From positions 310,001 to 374,000 of the forward strand of contig NZ_QAYX01000022.1 of assembly GCF_003054705.1 (NCBI RefSeq): 64,000 nucleotides of DNA, given 5' to 3'. This DNA comes from Opitutus sp. ER46. Its GTDB lineage: Bacteria; Verrucomicrobiota; Verrucomicrobiia; Opitutales; Opitutaceae. Both the position numbers and the translations under genes were made by a program. This document shows positions 27,428 to 35,126 of the stretch, piece after piece. The first letter of the stretch is position 1; each line of letters starts with the position of its first letter. The notes below the pieces were generated by a model that did no database searches, was not told the DNA's origin, and worked only from the letters and a program-made list of their open reading frames with translations.

Positions 27428-29833
27428 ATGTTTCAGGATCTCCGACTCGCCTTTCGCCAGCTCGCCAAGTCGCCCGGATTCGCCGTGGTCGCGATTCTCA
27501 CCCTGGCGCTCGGGATCGGCACCAACACCGCGATCTTCTCGCTCGTCCAGGCCGTCGTGTTGCGCCCCCTGCCATGCCCGGCGCCGGCGCAACTCGTCAC
27601 CCTCGGCGAGTGGTCGGAGGAGGTGCCCGAGATGTCGATCGCGTATCCGAACTTCATCGACTGGCGCCAGCGCCAGTCCTGTTTCACCGCCCTCGGCATC
27701 GGGCGCCGCCAGGATTTCGCGTGGGTCCGGCCCGCGGGCGCCGAACGTGTCTCCGGCTCCCAGGCCACGCACGACCTCTTTGCCGCGCTTGCCGTGCCGC
27801 CTCTCCGCGGCCGGCTCTTCCGCCCCGACGATGATCGCCCCGGCGCCGCCCGCACTGCCCTCCTGGGCGAGCGGTTCTGGCGCGCCCAATTCGCCGGCCG
27901 CGACTCCGTCATCGGCGAACCGCTCCAGCTCAACGGCAGCACCTACACGATCGTCGGCGTGTTGCCGGCCGACATCGACGTGCTCCTCGGTGCGGCGGAT
28001 GTCGTCGTGCCGCTCGGCTTGTCCGCCGACGACTTTGCCAGCCGCTGGGTGCACGCCGGCATGTACAGTGTCGCCCGGCTCAAGCCCGGCGTCTCCATCG
28101 AGCGCGCCCGTTCGGAGATGCAGGCGATCGCGGCCGACCTTGCCCGCGAGTTTCCCGTCACCAACGCCCGCCAATCTGTCACCGTCACGCCGCTGGCCGA
28201 GACGCTGTTCGCCGGCAAGGACCACGCGCTCTACGTCCTGCTCGGCGCCGCCGGCTTCGTCCTCCTCATCGGTTGTGCCAACGTCGCCAATCTCCAACTC
28301 GCCCGCGCCCAGGCGCGCGAGCGCGAGTTCGCCATTCGCGCCGCCGTCGGGGCCAGCCGCCTGCGCCTCCTCCGCCAACTCCTCATCGAGAGCCTCGCGC
28401 TCGGACTCCTCGCGTGCCTCTTCGGGGTGCTGTTTGCCGCCTGGGGGCTCGACGGTCTGCGCGCCATCATTGCCACGAACCTGCCCCGCGCCGCCGAGGT
28501 GTCCCTCGACGCCCGCGTGCTCGCGTTTGCGACGGGCATCGGCCTCCTCAGCAGCGTCCTGTTTGGCCTCGCGCCTGCGCTGCACACCGCGAAGACCGAT
28601 CTCCGGTCGGCCTTCGTCACGTCCGCCGGCACCGCCGGGACGCGCTCCGGCCGGCGCTGGCGCACCGCGCTGGTGGTGGGCGAGTTCGCCCTCACGTGTC
28701 TCCTGGTCACCGGGGCGAGCCTCATGCTCCGGACCTTCGCCAAGCTGCACCACGCCAATCTCGGCTACTCCGTCGATCATGTCGTCACCTTCGACGTCGA
28801 TCTCTCCAGCCCGGCCTTCCAGTCCGACGAGCGACGCCGCACGTTGATCGCGCAGGCCACCGAACGCCTGCAGACGATTCCGGCGGTTTCCGCCGCCGGC
28901 GCCATCAACCCGCTCCCGCTCCGCGGCGCCAATCAGACATCCTACCTCGTCGAGGGCGCCACCCGCCCGACCAGCGGGATGGGCCCGACGGCGGAGCATG
29001 CCCAGGTCAACCCGGAGTTCTTCCCGGCGCTCGGACTGACGCTCGTCGCCGGCCGGGGATTCAATCACGAGGACTCCGTCACCGCGCCGCGCGTGGTGAT
29101 CATCGACACGCTCTTCGCCGAGAAGAACTTCCCCGGGCAGAACCCGCTCGGGAAGCGGATCGCCTTCGGCCCGGATGAGACCCGCGATTCCGATTGGTGC
29201 CGGGTCGTCGGCGTCGTGTCGCACATCCGGAATCTCGGCGTCCGCGCCCCCACGCGCGAGCAGAGCTACGTGCCCTACACGCAGTCGGTCCCGACCAGTC
29301 TGTCGTTTGCCCTGCGCACCAACCGCGACGCCGCCACGCTCGCGGCCGACATCCGCGCGGTCATGCACGGCCTCGCGCCCGACCTGCCGGTGTTCAATGT
29401 GCGCACGATGGCCGACCGGTTCGCCGCCACCCTCGCGACGGAACGGCTCAGCGTAGTCCTCCTCGGGCTGTTCGGCGCGCTGGCGCTCGTCCTGGCCGCC
29501 GTCGGTCTGTACGGCGTGATCAATTACATCGTGGGCCAGCGTACCCGCGAGATCGGCGTCCGCATCGCGCTCGGCGCCACGCCCGGCGCCATTCTCAACC
29601 TGCTGCTGCGGTATGGACTCGGGCTGGCCGGCGGCGGGTTGCTTATCGGGCTCGTCACGGCGCTCGCCCTCACCCAGTTCCTCCGGAGCCTGCTCTACGA
29701 GGTCTCGCCGTTTGATCCCTTGAGCTTCGCCGCCGTTGCGCTCATGCTCGCCCTCCTCGGCCTGGCGGCCTGCTGGATCCCCGCCCGCCGCGCCGCCCAG
29801 GTGAACCCCGTCGACGCCCTCCGCGCCGACTAG
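27428..29833 (+). CDS. ADOP-type orphan permease 5
   Basis: 801 aa from the ATG before FQDLRLAFRQLAKSPGF. Same duplicated MacB_PCD/FtsX architecture as the cluster 5 kb upstream: first helix VVAILTLALGIGTNTAIFSLV, central helices VLLGAAGFVLLIGCANVANLQLARA, terminal helices LLGLFGALALVLAAVGLYGVINYIV, ending VNPVDALRAD. It is separate from the four-gene tandem and is instead followed after 56 bp by an ECF sigma factor fused to a membrane domain, on the same strand. ADOP genes next to sigma or PadR-type regulators are common, so the pair may be functionally linked. No SD is visible; a pyrimidine tract leads into the ATG. Confidence 0.88.
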   Translation: MFQDLRLAFRQLAKSPGFAVVAILTLALGIGTNTAIFSLVQAVVLRPLPCPAPAQLVTLGEWSEEVPEMSIAYPNFIDWRQRQSCFTALGIGRRQDFAWVRPAGAERVSGSQATHDLFAALAVPPLRGRLFRPDDDRPGAARTALLGERFWRAQFAGRDSVIGEPLQLNGSTYTIVGVLPADIDVLLGAADVVVPLGLSADDFASRWVHAGMYSVARLKPGVSIERARSEMQAIAADLAREFPVTNARQSVTVTPLAETLFAGKDHALYVLLGAAGFVLLIGCANVANLQLARAQAREREFAIRAAVGASRLRLLRQLLIESLALGLLACLFGVLFAAWGLDGLRAIIATNLPRAAEVSLDARVLAFATGIGLLSSVLFGLAPALHTAKTDLRSAFVTSAGTAGTRSGRRWRTALVVGEFALTCLLVTGASLMLRTFAKLHHANLGYSVDHVVTFDVDLSSPAFQSDERRRTLIAQATERLQTIPAVSAAGAINPLPLRGANQTSYLVEGATRPTSGMGPTAEHAQVNPEFFPALGLTLVAGRGFNHEDSVTAPRVVIIDTLFAEKNFPGQNPLGKRIAFGPDETRDSDWCRVVGVVSHIRNLGVRAPTREQSYVPYTQSVPTSLSFALRTNRDAATLAADIRAVMHGLAPDLPVFNVRTMADRFAATLATERLSVVLLGLFGALALVLAAVGLYGVINYIVGQRTREIGVRIALGATPGAILNLLLRYGLGLAGGGLLIGLVTALALTQFLRSLLYEVSPFDPLSFAAVALMLALLGLAACWIPARRAAQVNPVDALRAD

Positions 29834-29889
29834 AAATAAATCGTGCCACGATTTCTTCCCTGTCACCTTTTCCGGCCAGTCCGCCACGT

Positions 29890-31536
29890 ATGGGCATGAC
29901 CATACCCACCTCCGCCGCGATTAGCCCCTTTTCCGACCAGGAACTTGTCACCCGCACCCTCGCGGGGGACCGCGAGGCTTACCGTCGGATCGTCGAGCGC
30001 TATCAGGCTCTCGTCTGCTCCGTCGCCTACAGCTCCACGGGGGACCTCGCGCACAGCGAGGATGTCGCCCAGGAGACGTTCGTCGCCGCGTGGCGGCAGC
30101 TGCGTCAACTTCGCGAACCCGGCAGCCTGCGCAGTTGGTTGTGCGGCATCGCGCGGAATCTCGTCGCGAATCGCCGGCGCCAACTCGCCACGGAGCCTTC
30201 ACACGCGGGATCGCCGCTGCCGGTCGATGCCGCCGGCCCCGAACCACTCCCGTCCGAGGCCGCCGTGCGCCGCGAGCAGGAGGCGATCCTGTGGCAGGCT
30301 CTCGCCCAGATTCCGGAGCTCTACCGCGAGCCGTTGATCCTCTTCTACCGCGAGCACCAGTCGGTGGAGCGCGTCGCCGTCGACCTTGGGCTCACGGAGG
30401 ACGTCGTCCGCCAACGACTCTCCCGGGGGCGCAAGCTGCTCCACCAGGAGGTCGCCCGATTCGTCGAGGGCACGCTCACCCGCACCGCGCCCGGGGCCAG
30501 TTTCACGCTGGGCGTCATGGGCGCGCTGCCGCTGCTCACCGTCCCGGGCGGCGCAACGGCCGCCGCCTGGGGAGCCGCATCTCCAGGCTGCACGGCCGGA
30601 CTCGCGGCCAAGCTGCTGGCGTTCGCGCAACTGGCAATCGGGCCGGTCATCGGCCTGGTCGCCGCCTGGCTGGGCATCCGCGCGTCGCTCCGCGCCACGC
30701 GCACCCCGGAAGAACTGGCCTTCGTTCGCCGCTACCTCCGCCGACTGCTGCTTTGCCTGCTCGCCTTCTGCGTCGCCGCCATCGGCATTACCACGATCGC
30801 AGCCAAGGCGGGAATGGCCAGCCCACGGCAGGTCGTATGGCTGTGGGTGACACTCGGCGTCGTTTACCTCCTCGGGATCGTCACTCTCGCGCTGCACGCC
30901 AAGTCCACCTTGCGCCGCTTGCGGCGAATCGGGCGCGCCGAACACCCCGAGGCTTTTCGCGACGCGCCGGCCGATCCGGCGTGCTGGAACTATCGGAGCC
31001 GGGCCAGCCTCTTCGGCCTGCCCCTTGTCCACGTGCGCTTCGGTGGCGAGGAAGAAGCGCGCAGCCGCCCGGTGGTCGGATGGATTGCCGGCGGCGAATA
31101 CGCGATCGGTATCATTGCCGCGTTCGGCGGCGTGACCCTCGGCGCGTTCAGCGCCGGCGGCATATCCGCCGGCGTCATCGCCATTGGCGGCGTCAGCCTG
31201 GGACTGCTGTCGCTGGGCGGCCTCGCGATCGGCGCGATCGCCATTGGCGGCCTCGCGATCGGGATCGTGGCGACGGGCGGCGTCGCCCTTGCCGGCACGG
31301 CCGCCCTCGGCGGCTACGCGCTTTCGCGGGAGTTCGCCGTGGCCGCCCAAGGCTCTGCGCCGCACCTCAATGACGCGCTCGCGCAGGCCTACTTCGCTGC
31401 GCGGCCCTGGCTGGACCTGCGCACCGCCACCGGCAAGGCCGTCCTCAGCCTCGCATGGTTGCCCGCGTTGTTCGTGATCTGGCAACACTGGCCGCGCCGA
31501 GCGGCGCCAAGGACCCGATCCGCCGGGGCGGAATAG
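29890..31536 (+). CDS. ECF sigma factor fused to a C-terminal membrane domain
   Basis: 548 aa. Residues about 15-90 form sigma region 2 (EAYRRIVERYQALVCSVAYS, then LAHSEDVAQETFVAAWRQL); region 4 follows at about 135-185 (LPEL-like ALAQIPELYREPLILFYRE and EDVVRQRLSRGRKLLHQ). After that come at least four hydrophobic helices (for example LLLCLLAFCVAAIGITTIAA and VVWLWVTLGVVYLLGIVTLAL). A glycine-rich stretch of repeated GGxxxGxxAIGG units (about 410-475) follows, then a final helix. Such fusions put the anti-sigma or sensor function in the same chain: the sigma part would be held at the membrane until a signal arrives. Whether it is released by proteolysis is unknown. An ATG six bases further in is an alternative start. 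Confidence 0.8.
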   Translation: MGMTIPTSAAISPFSDQELVTRTLAGDREAYRRIVERYQALVCSVAYSSTGDLAHSEDVAQETFVAAWRQLRQLREPGSLRSWLCGIARNLVANRRRQLATEPSHAGSPLPVDAAGPEPLPSEAAVRREQEAILWQALAQIPELYREPLILFYREHQSVERVAVDLGLTEDVVRQRLSRGRKLLHQEVARFVEGTLTRTAPGASFTLGVMGALPLLTVPGGATAAAWGAASPGCTAGLAAKLLAFAQLAIGPVIGLVAAWLGIRASLRATRTPEELAFVRRYLRRLLLCLLAFCVAAIGITTIAAKAGMASPRQVVWLWVTLGVVYLLGIVTLALHAKSTLRRLRRIGRAEHPEAFRDAPADPACWNYRSRASLFGLPLVHVRFGGEEEARSRPVVGWIAGGEYAIGIIAAFGGVTLGAFSAGGISAGVIAIGGVSLGLLSLGGLAIGAIAIGGLAIGIVATGGVALAGTAALGGYALSREFAVAAQGSAPHLNDALAQAYFAARPWLDLRTATGKAVLSLAWLPALFVIWQHWPRRAAPRTRSAGAE

Positions 31537-31700
31537 CCGCCCCCGTTCGACGGCCGCACCAATGCTCGAAGGGCAAACGCTCGCGGCGGGGTTTACTCTT
31601 GCACGCTGCCACAGGGCGGCCGCCGCGCACCCACCCCACGAGATGCGCGCCAAGCCCGGCGTCGCGGCGCGCTTTCCGACCTCAACTCCCAAGACGCCCC

Positions 31701-32282
31701 ATGACTCGCTCCGAGTTCCTTCAACGCACCGCCCAACTCGCCTGCGGCTCCTGCGCCGCGGTCATCCTGGCCAGGACCGCCACCGCCGCCGAGACCGCTC
31801 CCACGTCCGCGCCCAAGCCCACGCCGCTCGACGAAGCCTTGAAGAAGGCCCAGTACGAAAACCAGTTCGTCAACAACTGGCTCACCGACCTCTTCGCCGC
31901 GATCGACACCGAGCTCGATCCCGCCGCCCAGATGAAGCTCATCGAGGCCTGCGGCCGCGGCTGCTACGAACGCCACGCGTTCAAGCAGGAGATCGCCGCC
32001 GCCGGCAAGGGCGACGTCGACCGGCTCGTCGCGGCTTACGCGAAGAACTTCGGCATCCACCGCGAGGGAAACTTCGTCCACATCACCTACGGCGGCGGTA
32101 AATGCTACTGCCCCGCCGCCCGCAACCGCCCGACCCGCCCCAACGACCTGCAGTGTGAGTGCACCCGCGCCACGCACCAAGCCCTCTGGCAGGCCGCCAT
32201 GGGACGCCCCTACAAGATCGAGCTCCTTGAAACCGTCCGCCGCGGCGGCCAGAAATGCCATCTCCGCGTCACGCTCGTCTGA
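31701..32282 (+). CDS. Cysteine-rich exported protein of unknown function
   Basis: 193 aa from the ATG before TRSEFLQRTAQLACGSCAAV; the N-terminus looks like a signal sequence. The mature part has spaced cysteines: ACGRGCYERH, GGGKCYCPAA and LQCECTRA, which could bind a metal. The C-terminal block WQAAMGRPYKIELLETVRRG, followed by a further cysteine, recalls DUF6144 and V4R-type small-molecule-binding domains, but I cannot confirm this. It stands alone: 164 bp after the sigma factor and 245 bp before the SMP-30-like gene, with repeat tracts between. Confidence 0.6.
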   Translation: MTRSEFLQRTAQLACGSCAAVILARTATAAETAPTSAPKPTPLDEALKKAQYENQFVNNWLTDLFAAIDTELDPAAQMKLIEACGRGCYERHAFKQEIAAAGKGDVDRLVAAYAKNFGIHREGNFVHITYGGGKCYCPAARNRPTRPNDLQCECTRATHQALWQAAMGRPYKIELLETVRRGGQKCHLRVTLV

Positions 32283-32297
32283 CGACGATCGTGCCGC

Positions 32298-32527
32298 GGA
32301 AGTGAAAGTGGCCTCCGGAGTGAAAGTGGCCTGCGGAGTGACAGTGAAAGTGAGAGTGAAAGTGCCCGGATCTTTCTCTTACTCTTACTCGTCCTCTTCC
32401 TCTTGCTCTCACACCATCGATCGCTCGAACCAGCGGCCCCCTCACTCGATACTTCACTCACGCCGCCTCACTTTCCGCCGCCTCCTCACCAATCCGCCTC
32501 CGATCCACTTTCACTTTCACTCTCCCC
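32298..32527 (+). repeat. Hexamer repeat cluster before the SMP-30-like gene
   Basis: Three imperfect period-6 tracts. About 32298-32362: AGTGAA / AGTGAG units mixed with an 18-bp variant (GTGGCCT, C/G-CGG). About 32371-32411: TCTTAC, TCGTCC, TCTTCC, TCTTGC units. About 32504-32523: CACTTT and CACTCT units, ending four bases before the ATG at 32528. The first tract is the reverse complement type of the third, so the leader could fold into a long imperfect hairpin. Confidence 0.75.
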
Positions 32528-33829
32528 ATGCCCCGGCTCTCGCTCGCCTTCGCGTTCTTCGCTGTCCTCGTCGCGCCGCTGTTCGGCGCGACCTCCGAAC
32601 CGGTGCCGGGGCTCGTCACCCCATGGGAGATCTCCGCACCCGTGCGGCTCAACCCGATCGAGCCGGAGCGCTGCCCAAGCGCCAAGGCCCTTGGCTCCGC
32701 CGACTGGAAGCCCGCGGCCCCGGATACCCTCGGCGTGATCGACATCGCTGCGCTCCACCCCAATCCACCCGCTGGCGCGACGCGGATCTACGCGCGCACG
32801 ACGTTGCCAGCGACCGAGGCCGGCCCGCGTGCCTTCACCTTCGGTTATCGCGGCGACCTCGCCGTGTACCTCAACCGGCAATTGGTGTTTCACGGCCACA
32901 GCCACGCCCCAACGGGCGCCCCTTGGACCGCCGACACCACGATCTCCCTGCCGCTCTCCGCCGGCTCGAACGACCTGCTGGTCGTCGCGACCCGCGGCGC
33001 CGACGGCTGGGCCTTCAGCGTCCGCGACCGCGATGCAGTCTTCCTGCACGCCGGCGTCACGCGCGCCTGGGAGTTGCCTGACCTCGGTGGCCTCGAATCG
33101 GTCGCCTTCGACGCGAAACGCAACGTCCTCTTTGCCTCCAACTATGCCGGCAATGCGCTCGCCCGGCTCAACCTCGACGGTCGCGACGTCAATCTCACCT
33201 GGATGTCGGGCTTTCGCCGCCCCACCGGCGTCAAGGTCGCCCAGGACCGGCTCTACGTCATCGACCGCTCCGGGCTTTCCGTGATCGATCCAGAGTCCGC
33301 GCAGGTCCTCTCCCGCACCCCCATCGAGGGCGCCGGTTTCGCCAACGACCTGGTCGTCCACCCAAGCGGTGTCGTCTACGTCACCGACTCCGCCCGCGGC
33401 ACGCTTTACCGGCTTGAATCCGGCAAGGCTGAGCTGTGGCTCGCCGATCCGCGCCTTGCCCAGTGCAACGGCCTCGCCCTCGATGGCGAACGCCTCCTCG
33501 TAGGCGTGAGCAGCAGCGGCACGATCCAACGCGTCGACCTCGCCACGCGGCAGATTGCGACCGTCGCCACGATCGGGCCGGGCGTGATCATGGACGGCCT
33601 CGTCGGCGACGGACGCGAGGGTTGGTTGTTCTCCGACTATTTCGGCCGCGTGTACCGCGCCAACGCAAAGGGCGAGACGACTCTGCTCATCGACGGTCGG
33701 GGCCCCCAGCGCTTCTGCGCCGACTTCGAATTCATTCCTTCCCTCAGCTTGCTCGTCATCCCATCCCTCCACGAACAGCGCCTCACCGCCTACCGGCTCG
33801 CTCCTCCCGCCCTCGGCGCCACTCGATAA
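32528..33829 (+). CDS. Secreted SMP-30/gluconolactonase-like beta-propeller protein
   Basis: 433 aa with a signal peptide (RLSLAFAFFAVLVAPLFGA). Residues about 90-170 look like a jelly-roll binding module (FTFGYRGDLAVYLNRQLVFHGH). The rest forms propeller blades with the family pattern: GGLESVAFDAKRNVLFASN, GFRRPTGVKVAQDRLYVID, GFANDLVVHPSGVVYVTD, QCNGLALDGERLLVGVS. Family members are lactonases or esterases with a central metal; others only bind ligands. No direct evidence for the substrate. No SD is present: a TTTCAC-type hexamer tract runs to the start codon. Confidence 0.7.
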   Translation: MPRLSLAFAFFAVLVAPLFGATSEPVPGLVTPWEISAPVRLNPIEPERCPSAKALGSADWKPAAPDTLGVIDIAALHPNPPAGATRIYARTTLPATEAGPRAFTFGYRGDLAVYLNRQLVFHGHSHAPTGAPWTADTTISLPLSAGSNDLLVVATRGADGWAFSVRDRDAVFLHAGVTRAWELPDLGGLESVAFDAKRNVLFASNYAGNALARLNLDGRDVNLTWMSGFRRPTGVKVAQDRLYVIDRSGLSVIDPESAQVLSRTPIEGAGFANDLVVHPSGVVYVTDSARGTLYRLESGKAELWLADPRLAQCNGLALDGERLLVGVSSSGTIQRVDLATRQIATVATIGPGVIMDGLVGDGREGWLFSDYFGRVYRANAKGETTLLIDGRGPQRFCADFEFIPSLSLLVIPSLHEQRLTAYRLAPPALGATR

Positions 33830-33911
33830 GACACTGTGTCGCCGGAAGCCGCCCCAAGCGATTATGCGCAAGCCACTAGGCTTCTGAGGTTTAAACCACC
33901 CACCCCATTGA

Positions 33912-33952
33912 TCGCGCAATTCGGGCGCCGCTTGCGCGCCGGAATTGCGCGA
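33912..33952 (+). promoter_or_regulatory. Long hairpin between the SMP-30-like and DUF4097-like genes
   Basis: Arms TCGCGCAATTC and GAATTGCGCGA pair perfectly over 11 bp. After one mismatch, an inner GGCGC/GCGCC stem closes a 7-base loop. A weak TTTCTG follows on the plus strand. It is a possible terminator for the gene ending at 33829, or a leader structure of the gene starting at 34026. Confidence 0.45.
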
Positions 33953-34025
33953 TTTCTGTAACTTTCCTGCCCCGCACCGGGTTTTGTTCACGTCCACGGC
34001 ATTTGCCGTGGCCAATTCTCCACTC

Positions 34026-34793
34026 ATGAACCTGCGCTACCTTCCGTTCTTCACCGTGCTGTTCTTTGGCGCGGCCCATCTCGAGGCCGATGCTTACCCG
34101 TACAAACAGTCGATCAACGAGACGCACCCGTTCCAGGCCGACGGCACCCTGTCGCTGCACAACGTGAACGGCGAAGTCACCGTCCGTACCTGGGATCGGA
34201 ATGAGATCCAGATCACCGGCGAGCGGAGCGCAAAGACCGAGGAGGAACTCGCCCTGATCGAGCTCAAGATCGATCCCCGCCCGGAGCGCGTCGCCATCGA
34301 CGTGAAGCTGCCGAAGCGCAAGAAGGGCTGGTTTGGCGGCGGCGAGATCCGCGCCAACGTTGAGTTCACCATCACCGTTCCCGTCGGCGCCCGGCTCGAC
34401 GCCGTCTCCACCGTCAACGGCACCGTCAACATCCAGGGCGTTCGCGGCCGCGTTCACGCCAGCACCGTCAACGGTGCCGTAAAGGCAGTCGACATCGCCG
34501 GCGACGTCTCGCTCTCCACCGTCAACGGCGGCATCAACGCCCAACTCGCCGCCCTCCAGGCCGACGGCGAGGTCGAAGCCGAATGCGTCAATGGCGGCGT
34601 CACCCTCAAGCTCCCCGCCAACGCCAGTGCGAAGATCGACGCCTCGGTCGTGAACGGCGGCATCGACTGCGACTTCCCCGTCCAGGTGAATGGCAAGATC
34701 GGAGGCCGGCGCCTCAACGGCGTCATCGGCGACGGCGCCACGAAGGTCAAAGCGCGCACCGTCAACGGCGGCGTGCGCATCGAGCGTTCCTGA
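34026..34793 (+). CDS. Exported DUF4097-type beta-solenoid protein
   Basis: 255 aa from the ATG before NLRYLPFFTVLFFGAAHLEA, a signal sequence. The mature protein is a run of short beta-helix rungs in which the phrase VNG recurs nearly every 20 residues: LHNVNGEVTV, STVNGTVNI, STVNGAVKA, STVNGGINA, CVNGGVTL, VVNGGIDC, RLNGVIG, TVNGGVRI. This is the DUF4097 (putative adhesin) signature, also found in membrane-stress operons. Function is unknown; it is likely periplasmic or cell-surface. It appears to be a single-gene unit ended by a clear terminator. Confidence 0.85.
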   Translation: MNLRYLPFFTVLFFGAAHLEADAYPYKQSINETHPFQADGTLSLHNVNGEVTVRTWDRNEIQITGERSAKTEEELALIELKIDPRPERVAIDVKLPKRKKGWFGGGEIRANVEFTITVPVGARLDAVSTVNGTVNIQGVRGRVHASTVNGAVKAVDIAGDVSLSTVNGGINAQLAALQADGEVEAECVNGGVTLKLPANASAKIDASVVNGGIDCDFPVQVNGKIGGRRLNGVIGDGATKVKARTVNGGVRIERS

Positions 34794-34838
34794 GCGCGAC
34801 GCCAAGGCTCCCTGCTAACCCCGATTAGCTTCTTTCAA

Positions 34839-34864
34839 ACCGGCGCCGCGGCGTCGGTTTTTTT
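34839..34864 (+). terminator. Intrinsic terminator after the DUF4097-like gene
   Basis: A G+C-rich stem (ACCGGCGC pairing with GCGTCGGT, one G-T pair) with a four-base loop is followed by seven T, 46 bp after the stop codon. Confidence 0.75.
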
Positions 34865-34952
34865 GCGCCGCGCCGCGGGAGCCCGGCCTCCGGCGGCGTT
34901 AAGGCTGGTGGTCATGAGCCACTCTGCCCCCCGTCGCGACTTTCTCCTGCAG

Positions 34953-34986
34953 CCGTTTTCGTGAAACGAAAACGGTCCGGTATAAG
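34953..34986 (+). promoter_or_regulatory. Perfect 10-bp inverted repeat next to a -10-like hexamer
   Basis: CCGTTTTCGT and ACGAAAACGG flank GAA (34953-34975). TATAAG follows five bases later (34981-34986). There is no T run, so this is more like an operator over a promoter than a terminator. It would control the radical SAM gene starting at 35127, with a leader of about 135 nt. Confidence 0.45.
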
Positions 34987-35126
34987 AGACACAAGCCGAG
35001 CCGGCCAAAATATGCGGTGCCTTTTCCCTGTGATGTTCGGACGTCCGCCCTAAATTGGCGGTCTCCAATCTGGTTGCGCGGCGACGGTTTCCCGGCCCGC
35101 GCCTCCCCTGGAGGTACATCCACCGC

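Noticed and set aside
24602-29887. Very long minus-strand open frame (1761 codons) across four plus-strand genes
   Set aside because: It is antisense to genes with clear families, has no recognisable domain, and arises because high third-position G+C removes stops on the opposite strand.
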